Shown: piece after piece, positions 44,686-51,986 of the stretch
Layout of the letters: the number at the start of each line of letters is the position of its first letter
Numbering within the stretch: position 1 is the stretch's first letter
NCBI RefSeq assembly: GCF_002214505.1
Contig: NZ_CP015103.1
Span: forward strand, 1,860,001-1,924,000
DNA from: Thermococcus siculi
Lineage (GTDB): Archaea > Methanobacteriota_B > Thermococci > Thermococcales > Thermococcaceae
DNA length: 64,000 bases
Direction: 5' to 3'
The notes under the pieces: model-generated
Database searches by the model: none
The model's input: the letters and a program-made list of their open reading frames with translations, nothing else
What the model was told of the DNA's origin: nothing
Made by a program: the position numbers and the translations under genes

Positions 44686-45476
44686 TACGCAACGGTACGT
44701 GGAAGTTCGAGAACGGCGTATTCTACCAGGCGTTCAGAAACGGAATAGCAGGTTACGACGGGGAAAACTTCTTCTTTCCCGACTCGTGGTCGAAGGGAGA
44801 ACGGAAAGAGGCGATGGAAAAGCTCTCCTTCATTCTGGGCCTCGACACGGATCTGGACTCCTTCTACGCGGAGATAAGCGATTCTCCATTTGCTTTTCTC
44901 GCCGAGGAGTTCCGCGGTTTGACTGTCCCCGCGGCCCCAAGCACGTACCAGGCACTCGTGGAAACCATAGCCCAGCAGCAGGTGAGCTTCGACTTCGCCC
45001 AGAGGACGATAGCGAACCTCGTTGCCCTCGCGGGGAAGCCCATAAATGACCTCTACGCCTTCCCAGGGGCGGAGGACGTAGCCGAAATGGACGAGGAAAA
45101 GCTGAAGGAGGCGAAGCTCGGCTACCGCGCCGGCTACATAAGGAGCCTCACCCTTCTGTACCTGGAAGGGAAGCTCAACCTCGAACTGTGGGACTGGAAG
45201 GTCGAGGATGCCATCAAATATCTCACAAAGTTCCGGGGGATTGGGAAGTGGACGGCGGAGCTTTTCCTCGCCTACGGACTGAGGAAGAACGTTTATCCCG
45301 CCGGAGACCTCGGGCTGAAGAGGGGGATAGCGAAGATTTTTGGGAGGAGTGTGAAAGAGGTTAAGGAGAGGGACGTGAGGGAGGTAATCGAGCCATACGG
45401 GAAGTGGAAGGGCCTGCTGGCATTTTACGTGACCTGCTACGACAGGAAGACCGAGCTGGAGAGGAAGGGGAGATGA
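44649..45476 (+). CDS. HhH-GPD DNA glycosylase (AlkA-like)
   Basis: A 275-residue base-excision glycosylase. An N-terminal beta domain precedes the helical core; the helix-hairpin-helix and catalytic Asp are in FRGIGKWTAELFLAYGLRKNVYPAGDLGLKRG, with Asp in AGDLG as nucleophile-activating residue. No iron-sulfur cysteines are present, so it fits AlkA/3-methyladenine or hypoxanthine-type enzymes rather than EndoIII/MutY. It overlaps both neighbours (37 bp upstream, 4 bp downstream). Confidence 0.85.
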   Translation: MAVDIEKTTREMIRNGTWKFENGVFYQAFRNGIAGYDGENFFFPDSWSKGERKEAMEKLSFILGLDTDLDSFYAEISDSPFAFLAEEFRGLTVPAAPSTYQALVETIAQQQVSFDFAQRTIANLVALAGKPINDLYAFPGAEDVAEMDEEKLKEAKLGYRAGYIRSLTLLYLEGKLNLELWDWKVEDAIKYLTKFRGIGKWTAELFLAYGLRKNVYPAGDLGLKRGIAKIFGRSVKEVKERDVREVIEPYGKWKGLLAFYVTCYDRKTELERKGR

Positions 45477-45808
45477 GCGAGATTCTGATAACGCTTCCGA
45501 AGGAGAAGTTCAGGGATCTGAAAGGACGGGATGTAGGCGAACTGCTCAGGACAAACCTTTCCAGGGTCGAAGAGACTCTCAAAGCCGAGCGCGAGGAGTT
45601 CCTTCGTGAGAGAACGGCAAAGCTGGAGGAAAAGCTCAGGGAGATGGAGAGGGAGATAGAGGAGCTGAGGGAGTTCTACGAGAAAGCTCTGAAGGACAAG
45701 GAGTTGATGATGACCGAGAGGGACCGGCTCAGGAAGGAAAACGCCGAGCTGAGGGAGAAGTTTGAGGCGAAGAGGCGTGGGCTTGAGGGGAAAGTTCACG
45801 AAACGTGA
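45473..45808 (+). CDS. Coiled-coil protein, 111 aa
   Basis: A 111-residue protein: a short strand-like start (MSEILITLPKEKFRDLKGRDVGELLRTNLSRVEETLKAE) followed by about 75 residues of unbroken Glu/Lys/Arg/Leu coiled coil. The ATG overlaps the glycosylase stop as ATGA. Its last codons and stop lie inside the first of three operator-like dyads that precede the HTH-nucleotidyltransferase gene. Function unknown. Confidence 0.65.
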   Translation: MSEILITLPKEKFRDLKGRDVGELLRTNLSRVEETLKAEREEFLRERTAKLEEKLREMEREIEELREFYEKALKDKELMMTERDRLRKENAELREKFEAKRRGLEGKVHET

Positions 45809-45854
45809 ACGACTTGTTCACAGAACGTGAACGAAAAGTTCATAAATCATGAAC
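45794..45854 (+). promoter_or_regulatory. Three phased operator dyads before the MNT/HEPN genes
   Basis: Three 17-bp dyads of the form GTTCAY-N5-RTGAAC lie at 45794-45810, 45816-45832 and 45838-45854. Their starts are exactly 22 bp apart, two helical turns, so bound dimers would line up on one face. All 6-bp arms pair perfectly. The third overlaps a TATA-like CATAAAT about 25 bp ahead of the ATG at 45868, so binding should repress. The protein encoded next has an N-terminal HTH and is the obvious candidate ligand. Confidence 0.8.
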
Positions 45855-45867
45855 GAGAGGTATTTCC

Positions 45868-46476
45868 ATGCACGAACTCCTATCAACTAGGGAACGCGTA
45901 AGAATCCTTGAAGAAGTCCTGCAGAAAAACATTGTTGGGGTAGAGGAAGTTGCGAAGAAACTCGGGGTCAGCAAGGGACTGGTATCAAAGACCCTTCAAC
46001 TTTTAGTGAAGCATGGAATCGCCGTGAAGGCTGGAAGGAGGTTTAGAATTCTCAACATGCCAAAAACACGGGAGTTAAAGCGGTTTTTGAACTTCATGAT
46101 GCTCTCGGAGAAGCTTGAAGGGCTTAGAGAGGACTGGATGATAAGTCTCGGTATTTACGGGAGCTTTGCCTTAGGAGAGAACATGGAGGAGAGCGATATT
46201 GACGTTTGGGTGCTCGCGAGGAGGGATGAGCTAATCAAGTCCGCGAGGCTCAAAAGGAAGATTGCGGAGCTAACGGGCAGGGAGGTGGATCTGATAGTCT
46301 TAACGCCATCGAGGATAGCCAGACTCAGAAAGGAGGATCCGGTCTTTTACTACTCCCTCGTCTACGGCTCAATGGTTATATGGGGTGAGCGGCTTGACAG
46401 GGTTCAATCTTTGCGTGGAGAGAAACCTGCTGAGAAGGATAGCTCCATCCAGAGAGAAGGCATTGCTGAGCATTAA
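45868..46476 (+). CDS. HTH-nucleotidyltransferase (MNT) antitoxin-like protein
   Basis: A 202-residue two-domain protein. Residues 1-65 form a winged helix (VEEVAKKLGVSKGLVSKTLQLLVKHGIAVKAGR). Residues about 85-175 are a minimal nucleotidyltransferase with GSFALG (98-103), Asp110 and Asp112 in ESDIDVWV, and Asp141 in VDLIVL, the full metal triad. In HEPN/MNT modules the MNT partner silences the HEPN toxin, in some cases by AMPylating it. Here the added HTH and the dyads upstream suggest it also controls the operon. It overlaps the HEPN frame by 92 bp. Confidence 0.88.
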   Translation: MHELLSTRERVRILEEVLQKNIVGVEEVAKKLGVSKGLVSKTLQLLVKHGIAVKAGRRFRILNMPKTRELKRFLNFMMLSEKLEGLREDWMISLGIYGSFALGENMEESDIDVWVLARRDELIKSARLKRKIAELTGREVDLIVLTPSRIARLRKEDPVFYYSLVYGSMVIWGERLDRVQSLRGEKPAEKDSSIQREGIAEH

Positions 46477-46831
46477 ACGGGCGGAGGAGTGGCTGGAGGA
46501 GGCCAGAAGGAATATGGAGTTTGGCTCATACAGGACTTCCCTCATGGCTTCGTACCTTGCGATGTTCCACGCCGCCAGAGCAGTGCTGTTCCGAGACGGA
46601 TGGAGGGAGAAAAGCCACTACTGTGTCGCAAGGTATCTTGAAGAGTTCTACGTTAAAAGCGGGAAGCTTGAAGGGTCCTGGGTGGAACTCCTCGACAGGA
46701 TGAGGGAACTCAGGCACGAAGACCAGTACGACATTTCATATACGCCCGAACCCGAGGAAGTTGAAGAGGCTTTAAAAGTCGCCAAGGATTTTATCAAGAT
46801 TATAAAATCCCTCGTTGGTGCAGAACTATGA
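46385..46831 (+). CDS. HEPN domain protein, toxin-like partner
   Basis: A protein of up to 148 residues whose body from about residue 24 is a HEPN four-helix domain: REKALLSIKRAEEWLEEARRNMEFGSYRTSLMASYLAMFHAARAVLF, then HYCVARYLEEFYV and LDRMRELRHEDQYDISY. Arg105 and His111 give an R-x5-H spacing compatible with the HEPN RNase motif, though the match is not textbook. The start is uncertain: GTG at 46385 gives a long overlap with the MNT gene and a later GTG near 46415 is possible. It overlaps the next gene as ATGA. Confidence 0.8.
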   Translation: MSGLTGFNLCVERNLLRRIAPSREKALLSIKRAEEWLEEARRNMEFGSYRTSLMASYLAMFHAARAVLFRDGWREKSHYCVARYLEEFYVKSGKLEGSWVELLDRMRELRHEDQYDISYTPEPEEVEEALKVAKDFIKIIKSLVGAEL

Positions 46832-47226
46832 AACTCATCATCAAACCCGAGAAGGGCTTTGGGAAGATTGAGGTCGAGCTGGATGAAGACCTGGTGAGCG
46901 AGATAAACAGAATGAGCGAGCGCTATGGCGTTTCTCCTGAGAGGATAATCGAGATAGCGCTGACCGGGGAATTCAAAAAAAGCTCCGGCGAGCTTGAGGA
47001 GCTGGAAAGGAAGTTCGGAGAACTCGAAGAGAGAACGTGGGAGCTTGAGAAGGAGTACGCCCCGCTCCGCTTCAAGGCCTATGGCGTGAGCGAGGACAAC
47101 AAGGTACTCGCCATCGAGCTTTCCGGCCTCATAGCGGAGAACAGCCAGCTGAGGAGGTTCCTGGGACTAAGGCCGGAGCGCAACCTCGAGCTGAGAAAGC
47201 TTATATCCTACTATCTCCAAGGCTGA
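46828..47226 (+). CDS. Small protein with RHH-like start and coiled coil, third member of HEPN operon
   Basis: A 132-residue protein. The first 45 residues (KIEVELDEDLVSEINRMSERYGVSPERIIEIALTGEF) have the strand-helix-helix pattern of ribbon-helix-helix proteins; a Glu-rich coiled coil (ELEELERKFGELEERTWELEKEY) and a short helical end follow. It overlaps the HEPN gene by 4 bp, so it is co-translated with it. A role as additional regulator or scaffold is inferred from position only. Confidence 0.6.
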   Translation: MKLIIKPEKGFGKIEVELDEDLVSEINRMSERYGVSPERIIEIALTGEFKKSSGELEELERKFGELEERTWELEKEYAPLRFKAYGVSEDNKVLAIELSGLIAENSQLRRFLGLRPERNLELRKLISYYLQG

Positions 47227-47229
47227 AAC

Positions 47230-47284
47230 GCGGATGATGACAGCGAATTGCGCGGATCGGTGAAGAGCAACGCTATCTGACGCT
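47230..47284 (+). ncRNA. Probable C/D box guide RNA (first of two)
   Basis: Box C AUGAUGA (47234-47240), a 12-nt guide, box D' CGGA (variant, 47253-47256), a 3-nt spacer, box C' GUGAAGA (47260-47266), a 10-nt guide, box D CUGA (47277-47280), with GCG/CGC flanks to close the kink-turn stem. Order and spacings are those of Thermococcales 2'-O-methylation guides. Implied targets are CGCAAUUCGCUG (D' guide) and AUAGCGUUGC (D guide), methylated at the fifth nucleotide from the box. No ORF covers it. Confidence 0.6.
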
Positions 47285-47287
47285 GCT

Positions 47288-47368
47288 CCGGACGGGCTGT
47301 GACGATTCCAAGACGGGCTGAACCGCCTAGCGGTTGTGACGTGCCCTATGAGCGCCGAGCCCGTCCGG
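47288..47368 (+). ncRNA. Structured RNA, C/D-like (second of two)
   Basis: A perfect 11-bp stem (CCGGACGGGCT, 47288-47298, with AGCCCGTCCGG, 47358-47368) encloses C-like GUGACGA (47299-47305), a 12-nt spacer, CUGA (47318-47321), a 6-bp hairpin AACCGC/GCGGTT, C'-like GUGACGU (47336-47342), another 12-nt spacer and CCGA (47355-47358). This is the C/D layout with two imperfect boxes. GACGGGCTG is duplicated inside (47291 and 47312), so the 3' arm could pair with either copy; a switching or regulatory RNA is the alternative. Confidence 0.4.
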
Positions 47369-47520
47369 GGCATGATTTTAAATGAGCTGCCATCTGCACC
47401 TGTAAGACTTTTTCTTGTCCTTTGTCTTTGGAATTTCCAGAAACCTAACATGTCGAGCCGTAAATCTTATAATTTTTCCACTCTAAATATGTGGTCACTG
47501 ATGGACAGGAGGTGGAACAA

Positions 47521-48492
47521 ATGAAATCAAAAGGACTTGTTGTAGCCTTCCTGATCTTGAGTGCCCTCATATGGGTACCCGGAGCCAAGGCCAGCGGAAC
47601 TAATCTAAGCGGATACACCATCTGCGTTGATGCCGGACACGGAGGAAAAGACCCAGGAGCGGTCGGCTACGTTGTCGAGAAGGACGTCAACCTCGCCATA
47701 GGCCTCAAGGTTGCGCAGATTCTTGAGATGGACGGTGCGAACGTCGTGCTCACGAGGGACGGGGACTACTTCGTCACGCTCTCTGGAAGGGTTCAGATAG
47801 CCAACTCCGCCGGCTGTGACATCTTCATCAGCATCCACGCAAACTCCGGTCCAAGTTCCGCGACTGGCTTTGAGGTCTACCACTACTACACCTCAAGCAG
47901 GGGAAGGACCCTTGCCACCTACGTTGACGAAGAGATCGCCAAGCTAGTACCCCTGAAGAACAGAGGGGTTAAGAGTGCCGGCTATTACGTTCTCAAGTAC
48001 ACCCACATGCCGGCCATACTCATTGAGACCGGCTTCGTCACCAACTCATACGATGCCAGTATAATAAACGACGAATCATACCAGTGGAAGTACGCCTACG
48101 CGATCCTCCACGGCGTCCAGCGATACTTCGGCGTTCCCGTCCACGATCCACTACCAACCGTAACGGGAATCCGCTTTGCAGACCACGGAAGCTACTTCCG
48201 CCTTGTACTCGACCTGAGCCAGTCGACTAGGTACCACGTTTACTATACCTCCTACTCAAACGGCTACCACCTCGTTATCCAGGTTGACAATGCCCAGCTC
48301 GCTGACCTTGGTTGGCCAGTCTACAGCGGCTGGTACTACACGTACACCGGTTCGAACACGGCCCCAATAATCTACGCAACCCAGAGTGGGAGCACAGTAT
48401 TCATCGTGGTTGGGCTGAACAGCCCGTACCGCCCATACAGAGACTTCACCCTCTCAAACCCTGACAGAATAGTCGTTGATATCTATCCCTGA
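47521..48492 (+). CDS. Secreted Amidase_3 (N-acetylmuramoyl-L-alanine amidase-like) with AMIN-like domain
   Basis: A 323-residue exported protein. A signal peptide of about 24 residues precedes a complete Amidase_3 zinc site: His40 in [11 protein letters not shown], Glu53 in VEKDVNLAI, His106 in SIHANSG and catalytic Glu169 in LIETGFVTN. From about residue 220 an AMIN-like beta domain follows ([20 protein letters not shown] ... [13 protein letters not shown]). In bacteria such enzymes cut murein; this archaeon has none, so the substrate must be different (S-layer glycan, pseudomurein-like or bacterial prey/competitor walls). TATA near 47464; GGAGGTGG before the ATG. Confidence 0.9.
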   Translation: MKSKGLVVAFLILSALIWVPGAKASGTNLSGYTICVDAGHGGKDPGAVGYVVEKDVNLAIGLKVAQILEMDGANVVLTRDGDYFVTLSGRVQIANSAGCDIFISIHANSGPSSATGFEVYHYYTSSRGRTLATYVDEEIAKLVPLKNRGVKSAGYYVLKYTHMPAILIETGFVTNSYDASIINDESYQWKYAYAILHGVQRYFGVPVHDPLPTVTGIRFADHGSYFRLVLDLSQSTRYHVYYTSYSNGYHLVIQVDNAQLADLGWPVYSGWYYTYTGSNTAPIIYATQSGSTVFIVVGLNSPYRPYRDFTLSNPDRIVVDIYP

Positions 48493-49001
48493 GGCTTCTT
48501 TCTCCTTTTTTGCTTCTTCCGCTTCCTCTTCGGTATCAGCCTCACGGGGCTACCGCAGTCAGGGCATATGCCATCGGGTGGCATCTCCTCGAACTTCTTC
48601 CCGCAGCCGATGCAGACGTAGTTCCAGCGGATAACGCGCTTTATGCCCCGTTTGAGGGTCCTGAACTCTATCCCGAGGGTCTTCGCGATGTTCTGGAGGT
48701 TGTAGTCGTCGGTAAGGAGAATTCCATTCACCTCGTAAGCCAGTGCCAGGATTTCAACGTCGGCCTCGCTCAGCTCCCCAAGCTCGCCGGTTCTCCTCGC
48801 TGCGTCTTTAACGGCCTCGATGCTCTCCCGCGACGGCACCAGCACACGAACCTTCCCCGCACTGATGAGTCCCTCAAGAAAGAGCCGCGATTCCGGGTCT
48901 CTCACCTCCTCAACGACCTTCGGTGTCGTGACCCCCTCGACGTCCATCCCCTGGATGAATATCGCGGCATCGATCACATGGATTTTCCCGTTTTCCATCA
49001 T
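48483..49001 (-). CDS. nob1: Ribosome-maturation endonuclease NOB1
   Basis: A 172-residue PIN-domain nuclease that in archaea and eukaryotes trims the 3' end of 16S/18S rRNA. Acidic residues of the PIN site are in [27 protein letters not shown] and [11 protein letters not shown] zinc ribbon follows ([21 protein letters not shown]), then a basic tail ([12 protein letters not shown]). The start is ATG 49001 or 48998. It overlaps the end of the amidase gene by 10 bp. Confidence 0.94.
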   Translation of the reverse strand: MMENGKIHVIDAAIFIQGMDVEGVTTPKVVEEVRDPESRLFLEGLISAGKVRVLVPSRESIEAVKDAARRTGELGELSEADVEILALAYEVNGILLTDDYNLQNIAKTLGIEFRTLKRGIKRVIRWNYVCIGCGKKFEEMPPDGICPDCGSPVRLIPKRKRKKQKRRKKPQG

Positions 49002-49059
49002 GGTGCCAACTCGGAGAAACCCTTTTTTAGATTTCCGTCGAAAGGGGAGCGGTGAGAGC

Positions 49060-49827
49060 ATGAAGGTTGACCTAAACTCCGACCTCGGGGAGAGCTTCGG
49101 CAGGTACAAACTCGGCCTCGACGAGGAGGTCATGAAGTACATCACCTCGGCGAACGTCGCGACGGGCTGGCACGCGGGAGACCCGCTCGTGATGAGGAAG
49201 ACAGTGAAGCTCGCGAAGGAGAACGGCGTCGCCGTCGGGGCACATCCCGGTTACCCAGACCTCCTCGGCTTCGGAAGGAGGTACATGAAGCTTTCTTGGG
49301 AAGAGGCGAGAAATTACATCCTCTATCAGGTGGGGGCGCTCTACGCCTTCGTTAAAGCGGAAGGTCTGGAACTCCAGCACGTCAAGCCACACGGTGCCCT
49401 CTACAACGCTTTGGTGAAGGAGGAAGAGCTCGCGAGGGCGGTCATCGAGGGGATGGGTGACTTCGATAAAAACCTCATCTTCGTAACCCTCTCGGGTTCA
49501 AAACCGGCCCAGATAGCGGAGGAGATGGGCGTTAAGGTCGCCCACGAGGTCTTTGCCGATAGGGCCTACAACCCGGACGGAACCCTCGTGTCCCGCTCGA
49601 AGCCCGGTGCGGTCATCCACGACAGGGACGAGATAGCCGAGCGCGTGCTTTCAATGGTCAAGGACGGCGGGGTCAGGGCAATAAACGGCGAGTGGGTTGA
49701 GCTGAAGGTGGACAGCATCTGCGTCCACGGCGACAACCCGAAGGCTGTGGAGATAGCGGCACACATCAGGAAAGTGCTGGAGGAGGAAGGGGTTAAGGTA
49801 GTGTCGATGAGGGAGATTGTGCGGTGA
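49060..49827 (+). CDS. pxpA: 5-oxoprolinase subunit A (LamB/YcsF family)
   Basis: A 255-residue subunit of the ATP-dependent 5-oxoprolinase PxpABC, which opens pyroglutamate to glutamate. Family marks: [60 protein letters not shown] and [23 protein letters not shown] sits before the ATG at 49060; a longer open frame upstream is antisense to nob1. The three pxp genes overlap or abut in the order A-B-C. Confidence 0.95.
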   Translation: MKVDLNSDLGESFGRYKLGLDEEVMKYITSANVATGWHAGDPLVMRKTVKLAKENGVAVGAHPGYPDLLGFGRRYMKLSWEEARNYILYQVGALYAFVKAEGLELQHVKPHGALYNALVKEEELARAVIEGMGDFDKNLIFVTLSGSKPAQIAEEMGVKVAHEVFADRAYNPDGTLVSRSKPGAVIHDRDEIAERVLSMVKDGGVRAINGEWVELKVDSICVHGDNPKAVEIAAHIRKVLEEEGVKVVSMREIVR

Positions 49828-49832
49828 ATTCC

Positions 49833-50528
49833 ATGCAGCCCGAACTAAAACCTGCCGGCGACTCCGCCCTGCTCATAAGTTTCGGTGAAGTAATAGACGA
49901 TTATGTAAACGACCGTGTCCACGCGATAGCGAGTGCGGTTGAAAAGGCATCCCCAGACTGGCTCATTGAGGTTGTACCTGCCTACTCCTCCCTCCTCGTG
50001 GTTTACGATCCCCTTAAGGCAGGCTATGGGGAGGTTGAGGAGGCGATTAAAGGCTTCTTGGACGCCAAAATCGAGGCCTTTGAGAGCAGGCTCGTCGAGG
50101 TTCCGGTCGTTTACGGCGGCGAGTACGGGCCGGACATTGAGTTCGTCGCCCGGCGCAACGGCCTCACAATAGATGACGTCATCGAAATCCACTCCAGACA
50201 GGTTTACCGCGTCTACTTCCTCGGCTTCCTGCCCGGGTTTGCCTACCTAGGGGGCATGGACGAACGCATAGCTACCCCGAGGCTCGAGAGGCCCCGCCTC
50301 AGGGTGCCGGCAGGTTCAGTCGGCATAGCTGGAAAGCAGACCGGCATCTACCCCCTGGAAAGCCCCGGCGGCTGGCGGCTGATTGGGAGAACCCCGCTGA
50401 GGCTCTTTGACCCTGCCAGAGAGCCGCCGACGCTGCTCCAGCCCGGCGACAGGGTTAGGTTCATCCCAATAGAGGAGAGCGAGTTCAGGGAGCTGTACGA
50501 GCGGGAATGGGGTGTTGAAGGTGATTGA
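49833..50528 (+). CDS. pxpB: 5-oxoprolinase subunit B (KipI family)
   Basis: A 231-residue protein with the KipI/allophanate hydrolase subunit 1 pattern: GDSALLISFGEVID at the N terminus, VPVVYGGEYGPDIEFVARRNGLTIDDVIEIHS, YFLGFLPGFAYLGGMD, and PAGSVGIAGKQTGIYPLESPGGWRLIGRTP. It works with PxpA and PxpC on 5-oxoproline. An ATG at 49833 follows GGTG; a GTG at 49824 overlapping the pxpA stop is the other option. Confidence 0.94.
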   Translation: MQPELKPAGDSALLISFGEVIDDYVNDRVHAIASAVEKASPDWLIEVVPAYSSLLVVYDPLKAGYGEVEEAIKGFLDAKIEAFESRLVEVPVVYGGEYGPDIEFVARRNGLTIDDVIEIHSRQVYRVYFLGFLPGFAYLGGMDERIATPRLERPRLRVPAGSVGIAGKQTGIYPLESPGGWRLIGRTPLRLFDPAREPPTLLQPGDRVRFIPIEESEFRELYEREWGVEGD

Positions 50529-51525
50529 ACTCCTCAAAGTCCCCTCGCTCTTAACCGTCCAGGACTCCGGCAGGCCTGGATACAGAAAACTCGGAGTCCC
50601 CCTTTCCGGCTTTATGGACGATTTTTCCGCGAGAATTGCCAACTACATCGTGGGGAACCCCGGAAACGCCCCACTCCTCGAGTTCCTCCTGGCGGGGCCG
50701 GCACTCAGGTTCAACGCCTCTTCAGTTTTTGCGGTTGCCGGCGATGCCGACCTTAGGCTCAACGGCGTTCCCATCGAGCCGTGGACGAGCCACTGGGCGA
50801 AGAGGGGGGACGTCCTTGAAGTCGGGAGCCTGAGGAGCGGCCTCTACGGATATATTGCCTTCGCGGGCGGGATAAAGTGCGAGAGGCTTTTGGGGAGCTG
50901 CTCGGCCTACCCCAAGGCGGGCCTCGGGAGGCCACTGAAAGCCGGTGACGAACTAAACCTTGGGTATGCGATTTTAACGGGCAAAGACAGTAGGTACCTT
51001 CCCCTCCAGCTGAGGCCGGACTACTCGTCGAAGGAGAGGGAAATTCGCGTCGTCCTCGGACCGAATTTAGAGCATTTTACGGACGGGGGAATTGAGACCT
51101 TCCTGGGTTCGGTCTACACCGTAACGCCGGAGAGCGACAGGATGGGCTACCGTCTGGACGGGCCGGCGGTGGAGCACTCGCGGAGGGGCGCGGACATAGT
51201 CACGGAGCCTTTAGTTCCTGGAACGGTGCAGGTGCCGGCCAATGGGAAGCCCATAGTGATGATGCGCGACGCCCAGACAACGGGTGGCTACGCGAAGATT
51301 GCGACAGTGATAAGCGCCGACCTGCACCTTCTGGCCCAGAGCAGGCCGGGGACGAGGGTGAGGTTCAGGGCGGTGGATGTTGAAGAAGCGCAGGAAATCC
51401 TCAGAAGGCGTGAAAGAACCCTAAACGCGATAGAAAAGTTCCTCAACGGGGAAATGCGTGCCTACAGAATCAGAACCTTTGGAGAAGAGAGGATAGCGTT
51501 CACAAAAGTGGAAAAAGAAGGTTAG
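50521..51525 (+). CDS. pxpC: 5-oxoprolinase subunit C (KipA family)
   Basis: A 334-residue biotin-dependent carboxyltransferase-like protein (allophanate hydrolase subunit 2 fold): [72 protein letters not shown] and [16 protein letters not shown]. It completes the PxpABC enzyme. The start is a GTG (50521, or 50512) overlapping the pxpB end. Its TAG stop interlocks with the TAA of the convergent UPF0179 gene in TTAG. Confidence 0.94.
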   Translation: MIELLKVPSLLTVQDSGRPGYRKLGVPLSGFMDDFSARIANYIVGNPGNAPLLEFLLAGPALRFNASSVFAVAGDADLRLNGVPIEPWTSHWAKRGDVLEVGSLRSGLYGYIAFAGGIKCERLLGSCSAYPKAGLGRPLKAGDELNLGYAILTGKDSRYLPLQLRPDYSSKEREIRVVLGPNLEHFTDGGIETFLGSVYTVTPESDRMGYRLDGPAVEHSRRGADIVTEPLVPGTVQVPANGKPIVMMRDAQTTGGYAKIATVISADLHLLAQSRPGTRVRFRAVDVEEAQEILRRRERTLNAIEKFLNGEMRAYRIRTFGEERIAFTKVEKEG

Positions 51526-51956
51526 TCCTTCTTGCGCATGACCTTGACGTGCTTGTAGGTCTTGCCGTTGCACTCGACGTCGCCGAGGATTTCGATTATC
51601 TTGACGTGGTCGCCCTCGAAGAGGCCCTCCGGGCGGAAGAGGGCTTCCTTCTCCCTGTCGTCGCACTCGGCGAACTGGAGCTTTATCACCGAGCCTGCGA
51701 TGGCGAGCCTCGGCTCTATCGCCACCTCTATGCTCGGTTCCACGACTTCCACAACGCGAACCTTGCCCTCGTGGAGCGGGCAGGAGTGCGACGGCATGCT
51801 CCTGACGCGGAGGATTTTATACCTCCGTCCCGGTTCGAGGTTCCCCACGCAGACTCCTGCGAGCTTGCACGTCCTGCAAGGTTCAGCCGGACCGTAGAAT
51901 ATGAACTCAACTCCAGGCCTGGCCAGCTTTTCTCCAACTAACGTGATTATTGCCAT
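51522..51956 (-). CDS. UPF0179 family protein, Cys-rich
   Basis: A 144-residue archaeal protein of the UPF0179 family. Cysteines in [32 protein letters not shown] and AECDD could bind a metal or Fe-S cluster. Function unknown. GGAGGTG precedes the ATG at 51956. It is downstream of the G1P dehydrogenase gene on the same strand (30-bp gap) and may share its transcript. Confidence 0.85.
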   Translation of the reverse strand: MAIITLVGEKLARPGVEFIFYGPAEPCRTCKLAGVCVGNLEPGRRYKILRVRSMPSHSCPLHEGKVRVVEVVEPSIEVAIEPRLAIAGSVIKLQFAECDDREKEALFRPEGLFEGDHVKIIEILGDVECNGKTYKHVKVMRKKD

Positions 51957-51986
51957 TCCAAACACCTCCGTCGTGAATGATGACAG

